64,000 bases of DNA from Comamonadaceae bacterium (GTDB lineage Bacteria; Pseudomonadota; Gammaproteobacteria; Burkholderiales; Burkholderiaceae_C). Below are positions 25,976-34,323 of this stretch, piece after piece. The stretch is from contig CANGNS010000016.1 in assembly GCA_947455465.1 (NCBI GenBank), forward strand, positions 25,087 through 89,086, in the 5' to 3' direction. Each line of letters starts with the position of its first letter. Position 1 is the stretch's first letter. The notes below the pieces were generated by a model. It was not told where the DNA came from and made no database searches. It saw only the letters and a program-made list of their open reading frames with translations. Position numbers and translations under genes: made by a program.

Positions 25976-27256
25976 TCAGTGCATACCGTGAAATTGCAGC
26001 ACATAAACGACGGCGCCCGCCAAATAACCCACCAGGGCCAGCGCGCTGATTTTGCGCAGATACCACAGAAAATCAATGCGCTCCAAACCCATGGCGGCCA
26101 CGCCCGCGGCCGAACCGATGATCAAAATCGAGCCGCCGGTGCCTGCGCAATAGGCCGTGAATTCCCACAGAAAACCGTCCGGCGGGTACTGGGCTAAGTC
26201 ATACATCCCCATGGAGGCAGCGACCAGGGGCACGTTGTCGACCACGGCGCTGACCAGGCCGATGATCAGCACGATCAGGTCCTGACGCCCTATGTGCTGG
26301 TCCATCCATTGGGCCACACTGGACAGAATATGCGTGTGCTCTAGCACCGCCACGGCCAGCAAAATGCCGATGAAAAACACAATTGCCGACATATCAATGC
26401 GCCCCAGCGCGCTGGCCAGGGTCAGGTTTTGTTTGTCGGCCTCGTCTTTCCCGCGGTGCATCAAATCACCCACCAACCAGAGGACACCCAAACCGAGCAA
26501 GATACCCATAAAGGGCGGCAAATGGGTCACGGCTTTGAAGACCGGTACCAACACCAGCACCCCCAAACCGAGCACCAGCACCACCGTTTGCTCGGCGACC
26601 GTGGTGCCAGCGCCTGCGCCCTGGGCGGGCGCAGGGGCCACCACCGGGCGGCCACGGGCCATCCAGGCGGCGGCGGTCAAGGGCACCAGCAGGTTGACGA
26701 TGGAGGCCAAAAACACGCCTTGCATCACTGCCAGGCTGGTAATTTGCCCGCCAATCCACAGCATGGTGGTGGTGACGTCGCCAATCGGCGTCCAGGCGCC
26801 GCCGGCATTGGCCGCGATAACGATGATGCCGGCAAATAGCAGCCGGTCCTCGCGCACATCAAGCAAACGTTTTACCAGGGACACCATGACGATGGCGGTG
26901 GTCAGGTTGTCCAAAATGGCGCTGAGGAAAAAAGTGGCCAGTCCGATCATCCACATCAGCACCGACAGCCGGGTCGTGGAAATTTGGCGGGTGAGCACCT
27001 CAAAGCCGTTGTGCGCGTCGATCACCTCGACGATGGTCATGGCGCCGATCAGGAAAAACACGATTTGCGCGGTGCCCAGCACCGATTCGGCCAGCTGGGT
27101 GTTCAATAGCGGGGCATCGGTGGCGCCCAGGGCAAAGAGTGTCCAAAGCACGCCCGCGCCCAGCAAAGCCGAGGCTGATTTGTTGATACCCAGCGGGTGC
27201 TCCAGGGCAATGGCCGCATAAGTCAGTACGAAAAGCAGGGCGATGGTGGCGATCAT
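25976..27256 (-). CDS. nhaD: Na+/H+ antiporter NhaD
   Basis: 426 residues with about 12 hydrophobic helices. The NhaD hallmarks FFLSAILDNLTTAIVM and ANAGGAWTPIGDVTTTML are present, as is SAVVDNVPLVAASMGMYDL in the second half; the paired N-terminal and C-terminal Asp-Asn-x-(T/P) motifs belong to the ion-translocation site. Expels sodium or lithium in exchange for protons. Single gene, upstream of the TRAP permease genes on the same strand with 59 bases between. Confidence 0.88.
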   Translation of the reverse strand: MIATIALLFVLTYAAIALEHPLGINKSASALLGAGVLWTLFALGATDAPLLNTQLAESVLGTAQIVFFLIGAMTIVEVIDAHNGFEVLTRQISTTRLSVLMWMIGLATFFLSAILDNLTTAIVMVSLVKRLLDVREDRLLFAGIIVIAANAGGAWTPIGDVTTTMLWIGGQITSLAVMQGVFLASIVNLLVPLTAAAWMARGRPVVAPAPAQGAGAGTTVAEQTVVLVLGLGVLVLVPVFKAVTHLPPFMGILLGLGVLWLVGDLMHRGKDEADKQNLTLASALGRIDMSAIVFFIGILLAVAVLEHTHILSSVAQWMDQHIGRQDLIVLIIGLVSAVVDNVPLVAASMGMYDLAQYPPDGFLWEFTAYCAGTGGSILIIGSAAGVAAMGLERIDFLWYLRKISALALVGYLAGAVVYVLQFHGMH

Positions 27257-27368
27257 TGCCCAACCATACCGCAGGCAAGCCGGACTGGGAATGGGGATTT
27301 GCCCGAACAGTTATATGATTGGCTTTGCACTTCATTCCTAGTTTTTAGCCACTTTGACCCAACTAGCA

Positions 27369-27611
27369 ATGCCCCATCCGCTGATTTCACCCGTACTTCG
27401 AGGCTTGGCCGTGGGCCTGGGCGCGCTCTTGCTGGCCGTGCCGGCATCGGCATACAAGACCGAGCGCGTCTGCGAGACCACCGAGCCGACGGCCAAGGCG
27501 CCAGCGCGCAAAATCTGCAAAACCATGCTGGTCATGACCGACGCCCAGAAAGCGGCCACCGGTAAAAAAGACGAGAAAAAAGAAGAGAAAAAGCCCGAGG
27601 GGCACCACTAG
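27369..27611 (+). CDS. Small exported protein with Lys/Glu-rich tail
   Basis: 80 residues from ATG 27369 (a TTG at 27354 would add five). Residues 1-28 form a typical Sec signal peptide ending in VPASAYKTE. The mature part is short, with two cysteines (VCETTE, RKICKTM) that could form a disulfide, and ends in a low-complexity KKDEKKEEKK tail with His-His at the end. Family not recognised. It is plus-strand in a minus-strand neighbourhood, ending 4 bases from the yheS stop. Coding potential is supported by the signal peptide; function unknown. Confidence 0.6.
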   Translation: MPHPLISPVLRGLAVGLGALLLAVPASAYKTERVCETTEPTAKAPARKICKTMLVMTDAQKAATGKKDEKKEEKKPEGHH

Positions 27612-27615
27612 CGGC

Positions 27616-29577
27616 CTAGGCGCCGGCGAGCAGCGCCTCAAGTTCGGCGCTGGCGGCCAGCCATTTTTCTTCCAGGTCCTGTAGCTGCTCGTTCACGGTT
27701 TTGAGGCGTTTACCCAAAGAGGCGAGCTCGTGGGGGGGTGGATTGGCCGAGAGCTGGCTTTCCAGGGTGCCGCCCTCGGAGCTCAATTCCTGCATGCGCG
27801 CATCGAGCCGGGCAATTTCTTTTTCCAGACGGCGTTTGTCAGCGGTGGCTACCGGCAGCGGCCGGGCGATGGGGCCTGCCTTGGCTGCGGCCAGGGCTTT
27901 GCTGGCCTGCACTTGTTCCAGGCGCACGGCTTCGCGGGCGCGTTTGGCCTCGTCCAGCAAATAGCGCTGGTAGTCGTCCAGGTCGCCGTCAAAGGGGGCG
28001 ACGCCGCCGTGCGAGACCATCCAAAACTCATCGCACACCGAGCGCAGCAGGGCGCGGTCGTGGCTGACCAGCATGACGGTGCCTTCAAACTCATTGAGCG
28101 CCATGCCCAAGGCCTCGCGCGTGGCCAGGTCCAGGTGGTTGGTAGGTTCGTCCAGCAGCAATAGGTTGGGGCGCTGCCAGACGATCATGCACAGCACCAA
28201 GCGCGCTTTTTCGCCGCCGCTCATGCTGCCCACGGCCTGCTTGACCATGTCGCCGCTGAAGTTAAACGTGCCCAAAAAGCTGCGCAAATCTTGCTCGCGC
28301 GTAGCCTGGCCGGCCAGTTTGCTTTGCGCCGTGAGCTCTTTGACCAGGCGGATCATGTGCTCTAGTGGCGTGTCGTTGGGGCGCAGCACGTCGAGTTCCT
28401 GCTGCGCAAAGTAGCCGATGTTGAGGCCTTTGCCCTCGGTTACCTCGCCGCCGATGGGCGCCAAATCGCGCGCCACGGTTTTCACCAGCGTGGACTTGCC
28501 CTGCCCGTTGGCGCCCAAAATGCCGATGCGCTGGCCGGCCAGCACCGAGCGGCTAACATTGCGCACAATGACCGTGGGCGCGGTGCCCGGCGCAGCATCC
28601 TCGGGCGGCGGGTAGCCAAAGCTAACCCCCGAGAGGGAAAGCATGGGGTTGGGCAGATTGGCCGGCTCTTTGAACTCGAAGCTGAAGTCCGCCTCGGCCA
28701 GCAGCGGCGCGATTTTTTCCATGCGGTCCAGGGCTTTGACGCGGCTTTGCGCCTGTTTGGCTTTGCTGGCCTTGGCCTTGAAGCGGGCAATGAACTTTTG
28801 CAGGTGGGCAATTTTGTCCTGCTGCTTGGCAAAAGCGTTTTGCTGCAGTTCCATTTGTTCGGCACGCATGTCCTCGAACTTGCTGTAATTGCCGCCATAG
28901 CGCAGCAATTTGCCGCCGTCGATATGCAAGGTGACATTGGTCACCGCGTCCAAAAACTCGCGGTCATGGCTGATGACCAGCATGGTGCCCTCATAGCGTT
29001 TGAGCCAGGCCTCGAGCCAGACCAGGGCGTCTAAGTCCAGGTGGTTGGTGGGTTCGTCCAGCAGCAGCAAATCCGAGGGGCACATCAGCGCGCGTGCCAG
29101 TTGCAGGCGCATGCGCCAGCCGCCCGAAAAGCTGTTGACGGGGCGGTCCAACTCGGTGGTCTTAAAACCCAGCCCCAAAATCAAGGCCTGGGCGCGGGCG
29201 GGTGCGTCGTGCTCGCCGGCGTCGTGCAGGCCCATATAGGCGTTGGCCATGCGGTCGCCGTCATCGCCAGCCTCGGCGGCCTGGACCTCGGCGCGGGCAG
29301 CGCACAGCACGGTGTCGCCTTCAATGACGAATTCGGTAGCGCTTTGCGTGGTCTCGGGCATGTCCTGGGCCACCTGGCCCATGCGCCACTGCGCCGGGAT
29401 GTAGTACTCGCCCGCGTCCTCGTGCAAGAGGCCGGTAAAGAGGGCAAACAGCGAGGATTTGCCCGCGCCATTGCGCCCGACCAGGCCGACTTTTTCGCCC
29501 GGGTTGAGGGTGACGGAGGCGTTCTCGAGCAAGACCTTGGCGCTGCGGCGCAAGGTCACGTTTTTCAGAGTGATCAT
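27616..29577 (-). CDS. yheS: ABC-F family ATPase (YheS type)
   Basis: 653 residues from ATG 29577. Two ABC domains on one chain: first Walker A GRNGAGKSS and FSGGWRMRL signature, second GANGQGKSTL with MSGGEKARL, both with LLLDEPTNHLDL. The linker is the ABC-F type with a helical arm (about 240-310, containing KAKASKAKQAQSRVKALDRM). No membrane part, so it is a soluble ribosome-associated factor of the YheS/Uup type. The C-terminal 90 residues form a coiled coil. Start overlaps the prmB stop (ATGA). Confidence 0.88.
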   Translation of the reverse strand: MITLKNVTLRRSAKVLLENASVTLNPGEKVGLVGRNGAGKSSLFALFTGLLHEDAGEYYIPAQWRMGQVAQDMPETTQSATEFVIEGDTVLCAARAEVQAAEAGDDGDRMANAYMGLHDAGEHDAPARAQALILGLGFKTTELDRPVNSFSGGWRMRLQLARALMCPSDLLLLDEPTNHLDLDALVWLEAWLKRYEGTMLVISHDREFLDAVTNVTLHIDGGKLLRYGGNYSKFEDMRAEQMELQQNAFAKQQDKIAHLQKFIARFKAKASKAKQAQSRVKALDRMEKIAPLLAEADFSFEFKEPANLPNPMLSLSGVSFGYPPPEDAAPGTAPTVIVRNVSRSVLAGQRIGILGANGQGKSTLVKTVARDLAPIGGEVTEGKGLNIGYFAQQELDVLRPNDTPLEHMIRLVKELTAQSKLAGQATREQDLRSFLGTFNFSGDMVKQAVGSMSGGEKARLVLCMIVWQRPNLLLLDEPTNHLDLATREALGMALNEFEGTVMLVSHDRALLRSVCDEFWMVSHGGVAPFDGDLDDYQRYLLDEAKRAREAVRLEQVQASKALAAAKAGPIARPLPVATADKRRLEKEIARLDARMQELSSEGGTLESQLSANPPPHELASLGKRLKTVNEQLQDLEEKWLAASAELEALLAGA

Positions 29578-30464
29578 GGGGTCAGGTGTTCGCGGGTGAG
29601 CAGCAAAACCTGGTCTTCCCCCGCACTGGTGGGCAACCACACTGCAGGCAATGCAGGAAAGGCTGCTTCAAAAAATGCGCGTTCGTGGCCGATTTCCAGC
29701 ACGAGCACGCCTTGGGGAGAAAGATGCCGGGGCAGCTCGCGCAACAGACGGCGCACAAAATCCATGCCGTCGTGGCCGCCCTCGGTGTTGCCGTCCAGGG
29801 CCAGCGCTGGCTCGGCCCGGAACTCCGGTGGCAGCGCTGCCATGCTCTGCGCATTGACATAGGGCGGGTTGCACAAGACCAGGTCAAAAGGGCCATTGGC
29901 CGCCAAGGCGGGCGCGTCCAGGCCGTCGGAGTGCAGCACATGGACGCGCGCCTGCAGCGCATGCTGCGCTACGTTCATAGCGGCCACCTCTAGGGCGCCG
30001 TGCGATAGGTCGCTGGCCCACACGGCGGTGTCCGGGTACACCTGGGCCGCAATGATGGCCAGGCTGCCGTTGCCCGTGCACAAGTCCAGCACTTTGTGGG
30101 TGCCCGTATGCAAAAAATAGTCAAACCCGCCCTCGACCAGCAACTCGGCGATCAGCGAGCGCGGCACGATGACGCGCTCGTCCACATAAAAGGAAAAGCC
30201 CTGCAACCAAGCCTGGCGCGTGAGGTAGGCCGCCGGTTTGCGGCTGCTGATGCGCTGGGCGATCAGCGCCTGGCATGGGGCTATTTGCTGGGCGTCGGGC
30301 AGGGGCGCTTGCGGGTCGTCCAGCGCGGTGTCCAAGGGCAGACCCAATTGCCAAAGCACCAGCCAGGCGGCCTCGTCAAACGCGTTGGTGGTGCCATGGC
30401 CATAGGACAAGCCCGCTGCTTCGAGTTGGCGGGCGGCGTCCTGCACCAAGGCCTGAAGATTCAT
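29574..30464 (-). CDS. prmB: Ribosomal protein L3 N5-glutamine methyltransferase
   Basis: 296 residues from ATG 30464. AdoMet motif DLCTGNG at 127-133 and glutamine-methylase motif NPPY at 199-202. The N-terminal helical domain and the RKPAAYLTRQAWLQGFSFYV region fit PrmB; PrmC/HemK would carry EPLAYI-type sequence there and normally sits near prfA. Methylates Gln150 of uL3 in E. coli. Downstream of the pilus-type ATPase with 28 bases between and coupled to yheS by ATGA. Confidence 0.85.
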   Translation of the reverse strand: MNLQALVQDAARQLEAAGLSYGHGTTNAFDEAAWLVLWQLGLPLDTALDDPQAPLPDAQQIAPCQALIAQRISSRKPAAYLTRQAWLQGFSFYVDERVIVPRSLIAELLVEGGFDYFLHTGTHKVLDLCTGNGSLAIIAAQVYPDTAVWASDLSHGALEVAAMNVAQHALQARVHVLHSDGLDAPALAANGPFDLVLCNPPYVNAQSMAALPPEFRAEPALALDGNTEGGHDGMDFVRRLLRELPRHLSPQGVLVLEIGHERAFFEAAFPALPAVWLPTSAGEDQVLLLTREHLTP

Positions 30465-30492
30465 ACCGGGGCCGCCGTACGCAGATGCTGCA

Positions 30493-31665
30493 TCAGGAGC
30501 CAAGCGCCAGAGAAATAGGGCGCACTTGCGCCTCCGTCAAAGATCCTGATGCTTTGAATTCAGATTGCAGGCCAAAGCGCGAGGTTTTCCACACCTCGGC
30601 AGTGGGCTCGTCCTCTTGCTGCCCCTCCGGCGCGATGTGCACGCCCAGGTTGCGCAAGCGGGCCATGTCCATTTCAAAGGACTGGCCTCGCTGGGCGTCG
30701 GTTTGCTGCAGCACTACGCCGATGTCATGCAGATCGCCCAGGCGGATGATCTCGGCCACGCGCAAGGAGTTCGCCAGCACTTCGCAAACCGGATGGTGTT
30801 GGCCTTGCTCGGTGCGCATCATCTTTTGGGCCACCACCGACTTGAGGGCTTTGGCCAATTTGCGTTGCACCGCAGGCCGCTCGGCGAAGGGGTAAAACGC
30901 CAGCACACGCTCGATGGCCTGCTCGCAGTCGGGCGCGACCAGGGTGGCGATGCACAGCGCACCGCCCAGCGCCAGGTCCATGGCTGCCGTCATGCTCTGG
31001 GCGTCATGGATATCGCTGATGTACACCACATCGCTGCGGTGACGCAGGGCCAGTTGGATGTTGTCGTGCCAGTGCTGGCTGTCTGCGCCTGCTTCAATCT
31101 GGTTGAAAACCGATTTTTTGTAGGAGAACACATACTCAATCGGATTCTCCAGGGTCAGGATATGCCCCGAGACCTGGCTGTTGCGGAAATCGAGCATGGA
31201 CGCGGCCGTGGTGCTTTTGCCACTGCCACTGGGGCCCACCAGCAGCACCAGACCACTGGCCGCCATCGCCAATTTACGCAATACCGGCGGCAATGCGCTG
31301 TCTTGCAATGCGGGGATCTCCAGCGGCAGGTGGCGAATGGCCAAAGCCAGCGTGCCTTGCTGGAAATAGGTCTGCATGCGAAAACGTCCGCAGTCGGGCA
31401 CCGTCAACGCAAATTGCTGGGTTTGGCCGGGTACGACGCCGAATTCGCCGGCCTGGCCTGGCAAGCTTTGCAGCATCTCCTGGGGCGTTTGGGGTGCCAG
31501 CGGGCGGCTGCTGACCGGCACGCAGTAGCCGTTGATGCGCACCATGGGCGGGTTGTTGGCGCTCAGGTACAGGTCGGAGCCATTTTTTTGCACCAGGACA
31601 CGCAGCAGCGGCTCCAAGCCACTGCGAAAAACACTGGGCTCAGCGGTGGTGGCGTCCTGGCGCAT
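30493..31665 (-). CDS. PilT/PilU-like ATPase with altered catalytic motifs
   Basis: 390 residues from ATG 31665, 5 bases after the dapD stop. The N-terminal PAS-like domain (SDLYLSANNPPMVRINGYCVP) and Walker A GPSGSGKS (144-151) match PilT/PilU retraction ATPases. However, the Asp box reads LENPIE instead of the usual E-D-P-I-E, the Walker B area reads YISDIHD where the family has a Gly-Glu-(Met/Ile)-Arg-Asp pattern, and the His box reads TLVAPD where the family has T-L-H-(T/A)-x-S. Nucleotide hydrolysis may be weak. It lies in the lysine cluster as in related Burkholderiales. Role unknown; a pilus accessory ATPase is possible. Confidence 0.75.
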   Translation of the reverse strand: MRQDATTAEPSVFRSGLEPLLRVLVQKNGSDLYLSANNPPMVRINGYCVPVSSRPLAPQTPQEMLQSLPGQAGEFGVVPGQTQQFALTVPDCGRFRMQTYFQQGTLALAIRHLPLEIPALQDSALPPVLRKLAMAASGLVLLVGPSGSGKSTTAASMLDFRNSQVSGHILTLENPIEYVFSYKKSVFNQIEAGADSQHWHDNIQLALRHRSDVVYISDIHDAQSMTAAMDLALGGALCIATLVAPDCEQAIERVLAFYPFAERPAVQRKLAKALKSVVAQKMMRTEQGQHHPVCEVLANSLRVAEIIRLGDLHDIGVVLQQTDAQRGQSFEMDMARLRNLGVHIAPEGQQEDEPTAEVWKTSRFGLQSEFKASGSLTEAQVRPISLALGS

Positions 31666-31670
31666 GCTGT

Positions 31671-32495
31671 TTAGTCCCGCAGCAACTCGTTGAGCGAAGT
31701 TTTGGCGCGGGTTTGGGCGTCGACGCGTTTGACGATGACGGCGCAATACAGGCTGTATTTGCCATCGGCGCTGGGCAGATTGCCCGAAACCACGACCGAA
31801 CCCGCCGGAATGCGCCCGTAGCTCACTTCACCGGTCGCGCGGTCGTAAATTTTGGTGCTTTGGCCGATGTACACGCCCATGGAAATGACCGAGTTTTCTT
31901 CCACGATCACGCCTTCGACCACTTCGGAGCGCGCGCCGATAAAGCAGTTGTCTTCGATGATGGTGGGCCCCGCTTGCAGGGGTTCGAGCACGCCGCCGAT
32001 ACCCACGCCGCCGCTCAGGTGCACGTTTTTGCCGATCTGTGCGCACGAGCCCACGGTGGCCCAGGTGTCCACCATGGTGCCTTCGTCGACATAAGCGCCG
32101 ATATTGACGTAGGAAGGCATCAGCACCGCGCCCTTGCCGATGTAGCTGCCCCGCCGGGCGACGGCAGGCGGCACCACACGCACACCGGCCGCTTTCAGTT
32201 GTGCCTCGTCCAGATGCGAGAACTTGGTTTGGACCTTGTCGTAAAAGCCGAGTTCGCCAGCCTTCATCACACTGTTATCACGCAGGCGAAAGCTCAGCAA
32301 AACCGCTTTTTTGATCCACTGGTGGGTCGTCCATTGGCCCACGCCTTGGCGGGTGGCCACGCGCAAGCTGCCGTTGTTCAGTTGGGTAATGGTGTGCTCC
32401 ACCGCGTCGCGCACGGACTGCGGCGCCGATGCGGCAGATAAATTGGCCCGGTCTTCCCAGGCGGCGTCCACGATGGTTTGAAGTTCTTGGGTCAT
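31671..32495 (-). CDS. dapD: 2,3,4,5-tetrahydropyridine-2,6-dicarboxylate N-succinyltransferase
   Basis: 274 residues, normal length. The left-handed beta-helix hexapeptide repeats start near residue 115 ([27 protein letters not shown]). Conserved regions include SFRLRDN in the N-terminal domain and [20 protein letters not shown]. Acts in the succinylase branch of lysine and meso-diaminopimelate synthesis, using succinyl-CoA. Follows dapC with 30 bases between. Confidence 0.92.
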   Translation of the reverse strand: MTQELQTIVDAAWEDRANLSAASAPQSVRDAVEHTITQLNNGSLRVATRQGVGQWTTHQWIKKAVLLSFRLRDNSVMKAGELGFYDKVQTKFSHLDEAQLKAAGVRVVPPAVARRGSYIGKGAVLMPSYVNIGAYVDEGTMVDTWATVGSCAQIGKNVHLSGGVGIGGVLEPLQAGPTIIEDNCFIGARSEVVEGVIVEENSVISMGVYIGQSTKIYDRATGEVSYGRIPAGSVVVSGNLPSADGKYSLYCAVIVKRVDAQTRAKTSLNELLRD

Positions 32496-32525
32496 AGGAG
32501 CTTTCTTATTAGGTGTTGATCGGTA

Positions 32526-33752
32526 TTACAAGGGACTCGGACTTTTTCGCCCCTGCACAAAAGACACTATGCGCTGGGCGGCTTCTAAACACTCGGCGGT
32601 TTCGGCCACCAGCGCCATGCGGATGTAGCCAGCGCCCGGATTGTGGCCCTGTGCGCTGCGCGCGAGGTAGCTGCCAGGCAGGACGATGACATTGTAGGCA
32701 GCGTACAAGTCGCGGGCAAAGGCCTCATCGCTTTGGTCGCTCTCGCCAACCTTGGCCCACAGGTAGAAACCGGCGTCGGGCAACTGGACCTGCATGACCG
32801 ATTGCAACAGCGGCGTGACCTGGGCGAACTTTTGCCGGTAGAGCGCGCGGTTTTCCTGCACATGCGCCTCGTCATTCCAGGCGGCAATGCTGGCGCTTTG
32901 CACCACCTGACTCATGGCACTGCCGTGGTAGGTGCGGTAGCGCAAAAAAGCGGCCATCAGGGCCGCGTCGCCGGCACAAAAACCGCTGCGCATGCCTGGC
33001 ACATTGCTGCGTTTGGACAGGCTGCTGAACATCACCAGGTTTTTAAAGTCGGTGCGGCCCAGCTGGGTTGCAGCTTGCAGCGCACCCAAAGGCGGTGTCT
33101 CGCGAAAATAGATTTCGCTGTAGCACTCGTCCGAGGCGATCACAAAGCCGTAACGGTCCGACAGCGCAAAAAGCTGCTCCCACTCGTCCAGTGGCATGAC
33201 GGCGCCTGCGGGGTTGCCTGGGCTGCACACAAAAAGCAATTGGGTTTGCGCCCATACCTGCGCGGGCACGCTGGCCCAGTCTTGGGCAAAGTTGCGCGCA
33301 GGCACCGAGGGCACGAACCAGGGGGTGGCACCGCCGAGCAAAGCCGCGCCTTCGTAGATTTGGTAGAACGGGTTGGGGCACACCACGTAGCTGGTTTGGC
33401 CATCGGCCACCGGGCGCAGCACGGTTTGCGCAAAAGCAAACAAGGCCTCGCGCGAACCATTGACGGGCAGTATCTGGTCTGCAGCACGCACCGCGATGCT
33501 GTAGCGGCGCGTCATCCAATCGGCAATGCTTTGGCGCAAAGCCAAGTCGCCCGCCGTGGCCGGGTAGCTCGCCAAACCGGTGCCTGCAATGGCCGCGCAA
33601 AAGGCGGTCTTGATCAGTTCGGGCGTGGCATGGCGCGGCTCGCCGATGCCCAGGCTGATGGGGGCCCAAGCCGGGTTCGGCGTGACGCCGGCAAACAGCG
33701 CGCGCAAGCGTTCAAAGGGGTAGGCCTGCAATTGCGACAGGTGGGGATTCAT
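32526..33752 (-). CDS. dapC: Succinyldiaminopimelate transaminase
   Basis: 408 residues, fold-type I aminotransferase. The PLP lysine is in SSLSKRSNVPGMRSGF, and the SPGNPAGAVM and YSEIYF regions match the DapC group. Its position directly before dapD identifies it over a generic aspartate aminotransferase. It converts N-succinyl-2-amino-6-oxopimelate to succinyl-diaminopimelate. First gene of the minus-strand cluster; divergent from the HPt gene. Confidence 0.87.
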   Translation of the reverse strand: MNPHLSQLQAYPFERLRALFAGVTPNPAWAPISLGIGEPRHATPELIKTAFCAAIAGTGLASYPATAGDLALRQSIADWMTRRYSIAVRAADQILPVNGSREALFAFAQTVLRPVADGQTSYVVCPNPFYQIYEGAALLGGATPWFVPSVPARNFAQDWASVPAQVWAQTQLLFVCSPGNPAGAVMPLDEWEQLFALSDRYGFVIASDECYSEIYFRETPPLGALQAATQLGRTDFKNLVMFSSLSKRSNVPGMRSGFCAGDAALMAAFLRYRTYHGSAMSQVVQSASIAAWNDEAHVQENRALYRQKFAQVTPLLQSVMQVQLPDAGFYLWAKVGESDQSDEAFARDLYAAYNVIVLPGSYLARSAQGHNPGAGYIRMALVAETAECLEAAQRIVSFVQGRKSPSPL

Positions 33753-33841
33753 ACGGCGTTATTATCCTTCACCGCCGCTGGGTAAGTGGGCCTCTGGGCC
33801 GATTGCAGGCGCGGTGAACATGGCTTGTCAGGAGTGTGTCG

Positions 33842-34213
33842 ATGCAGGAAGCTTTGCCCCCTGGGGCGCAATACAAGGCCTTGAACCTGGCCAGGGCCAT
33901 GGAGTTTTTGGGCGATGCGCAGGCGGTGCGCGATTTGCTCGCGCCTTTGGTGCGCTCGCTAGATGCTGATTTGCCACATATCGAGCAATTGCTCGAGGGC
34001 GGTGACCTCGCCACCGTGGCCCGCATGCTGCACAGCATGAAAGGCTTTGTGCCGGTCTTTTGTTTTGAGGCTTTGGCCCAAGAACTGGTGCGTGTGGAGA
34101 AAGCGGCCCGCGCGATCGATACCCTGGCGGTGCGCGCGGATGTGGCGGCCTTGCTGCCGCGTTTGCGCCGCTTGGCGGGCGAGGCGCAGGACTATCTGCG
34201 CCAAAGCCCCTAG
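33842..34213 (+). CDS. Orphan HPt (histidine phosphotransfer) domain protein
   Basis: 123 residues from ATG 33842, which has an AGGAG site seven bases upstream; the GTG at 33836 is too close to that site. All-helical, with the HPt motif HSMKGFV at 64-70: His64 is the expected phosphate acceptor and Lys67-Gly68 follow the H-x-x-K-G pattern. No sensor kinase or response regulator is adjacent, so the phosphorelay partners are elsewhere. Divergent from dapC, upstream of smc. Confidence 0.75.
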   Translation: MQEALPPGAQYKALNLARAMEFLGDAQAVRDLLAPLVRSLDADLPHIEQLLEGGDLATVARMLHSMKGFVPVFCFEALAQELVRVEKAARAIDTLAVRADVAALLPRLRRLAGEAQDYLRQSP

Positions 34214-34323
34214 GGCGGCGTCCTGGCAAGCGCCGGGGGCGCTATCATCAGGGCTTCGCTGGACCCCGGAGTGGGCGGCTTTGCCTAATTAAATCAATAA
34301 CTTAGCTAATTTAGTTTTCCGCC

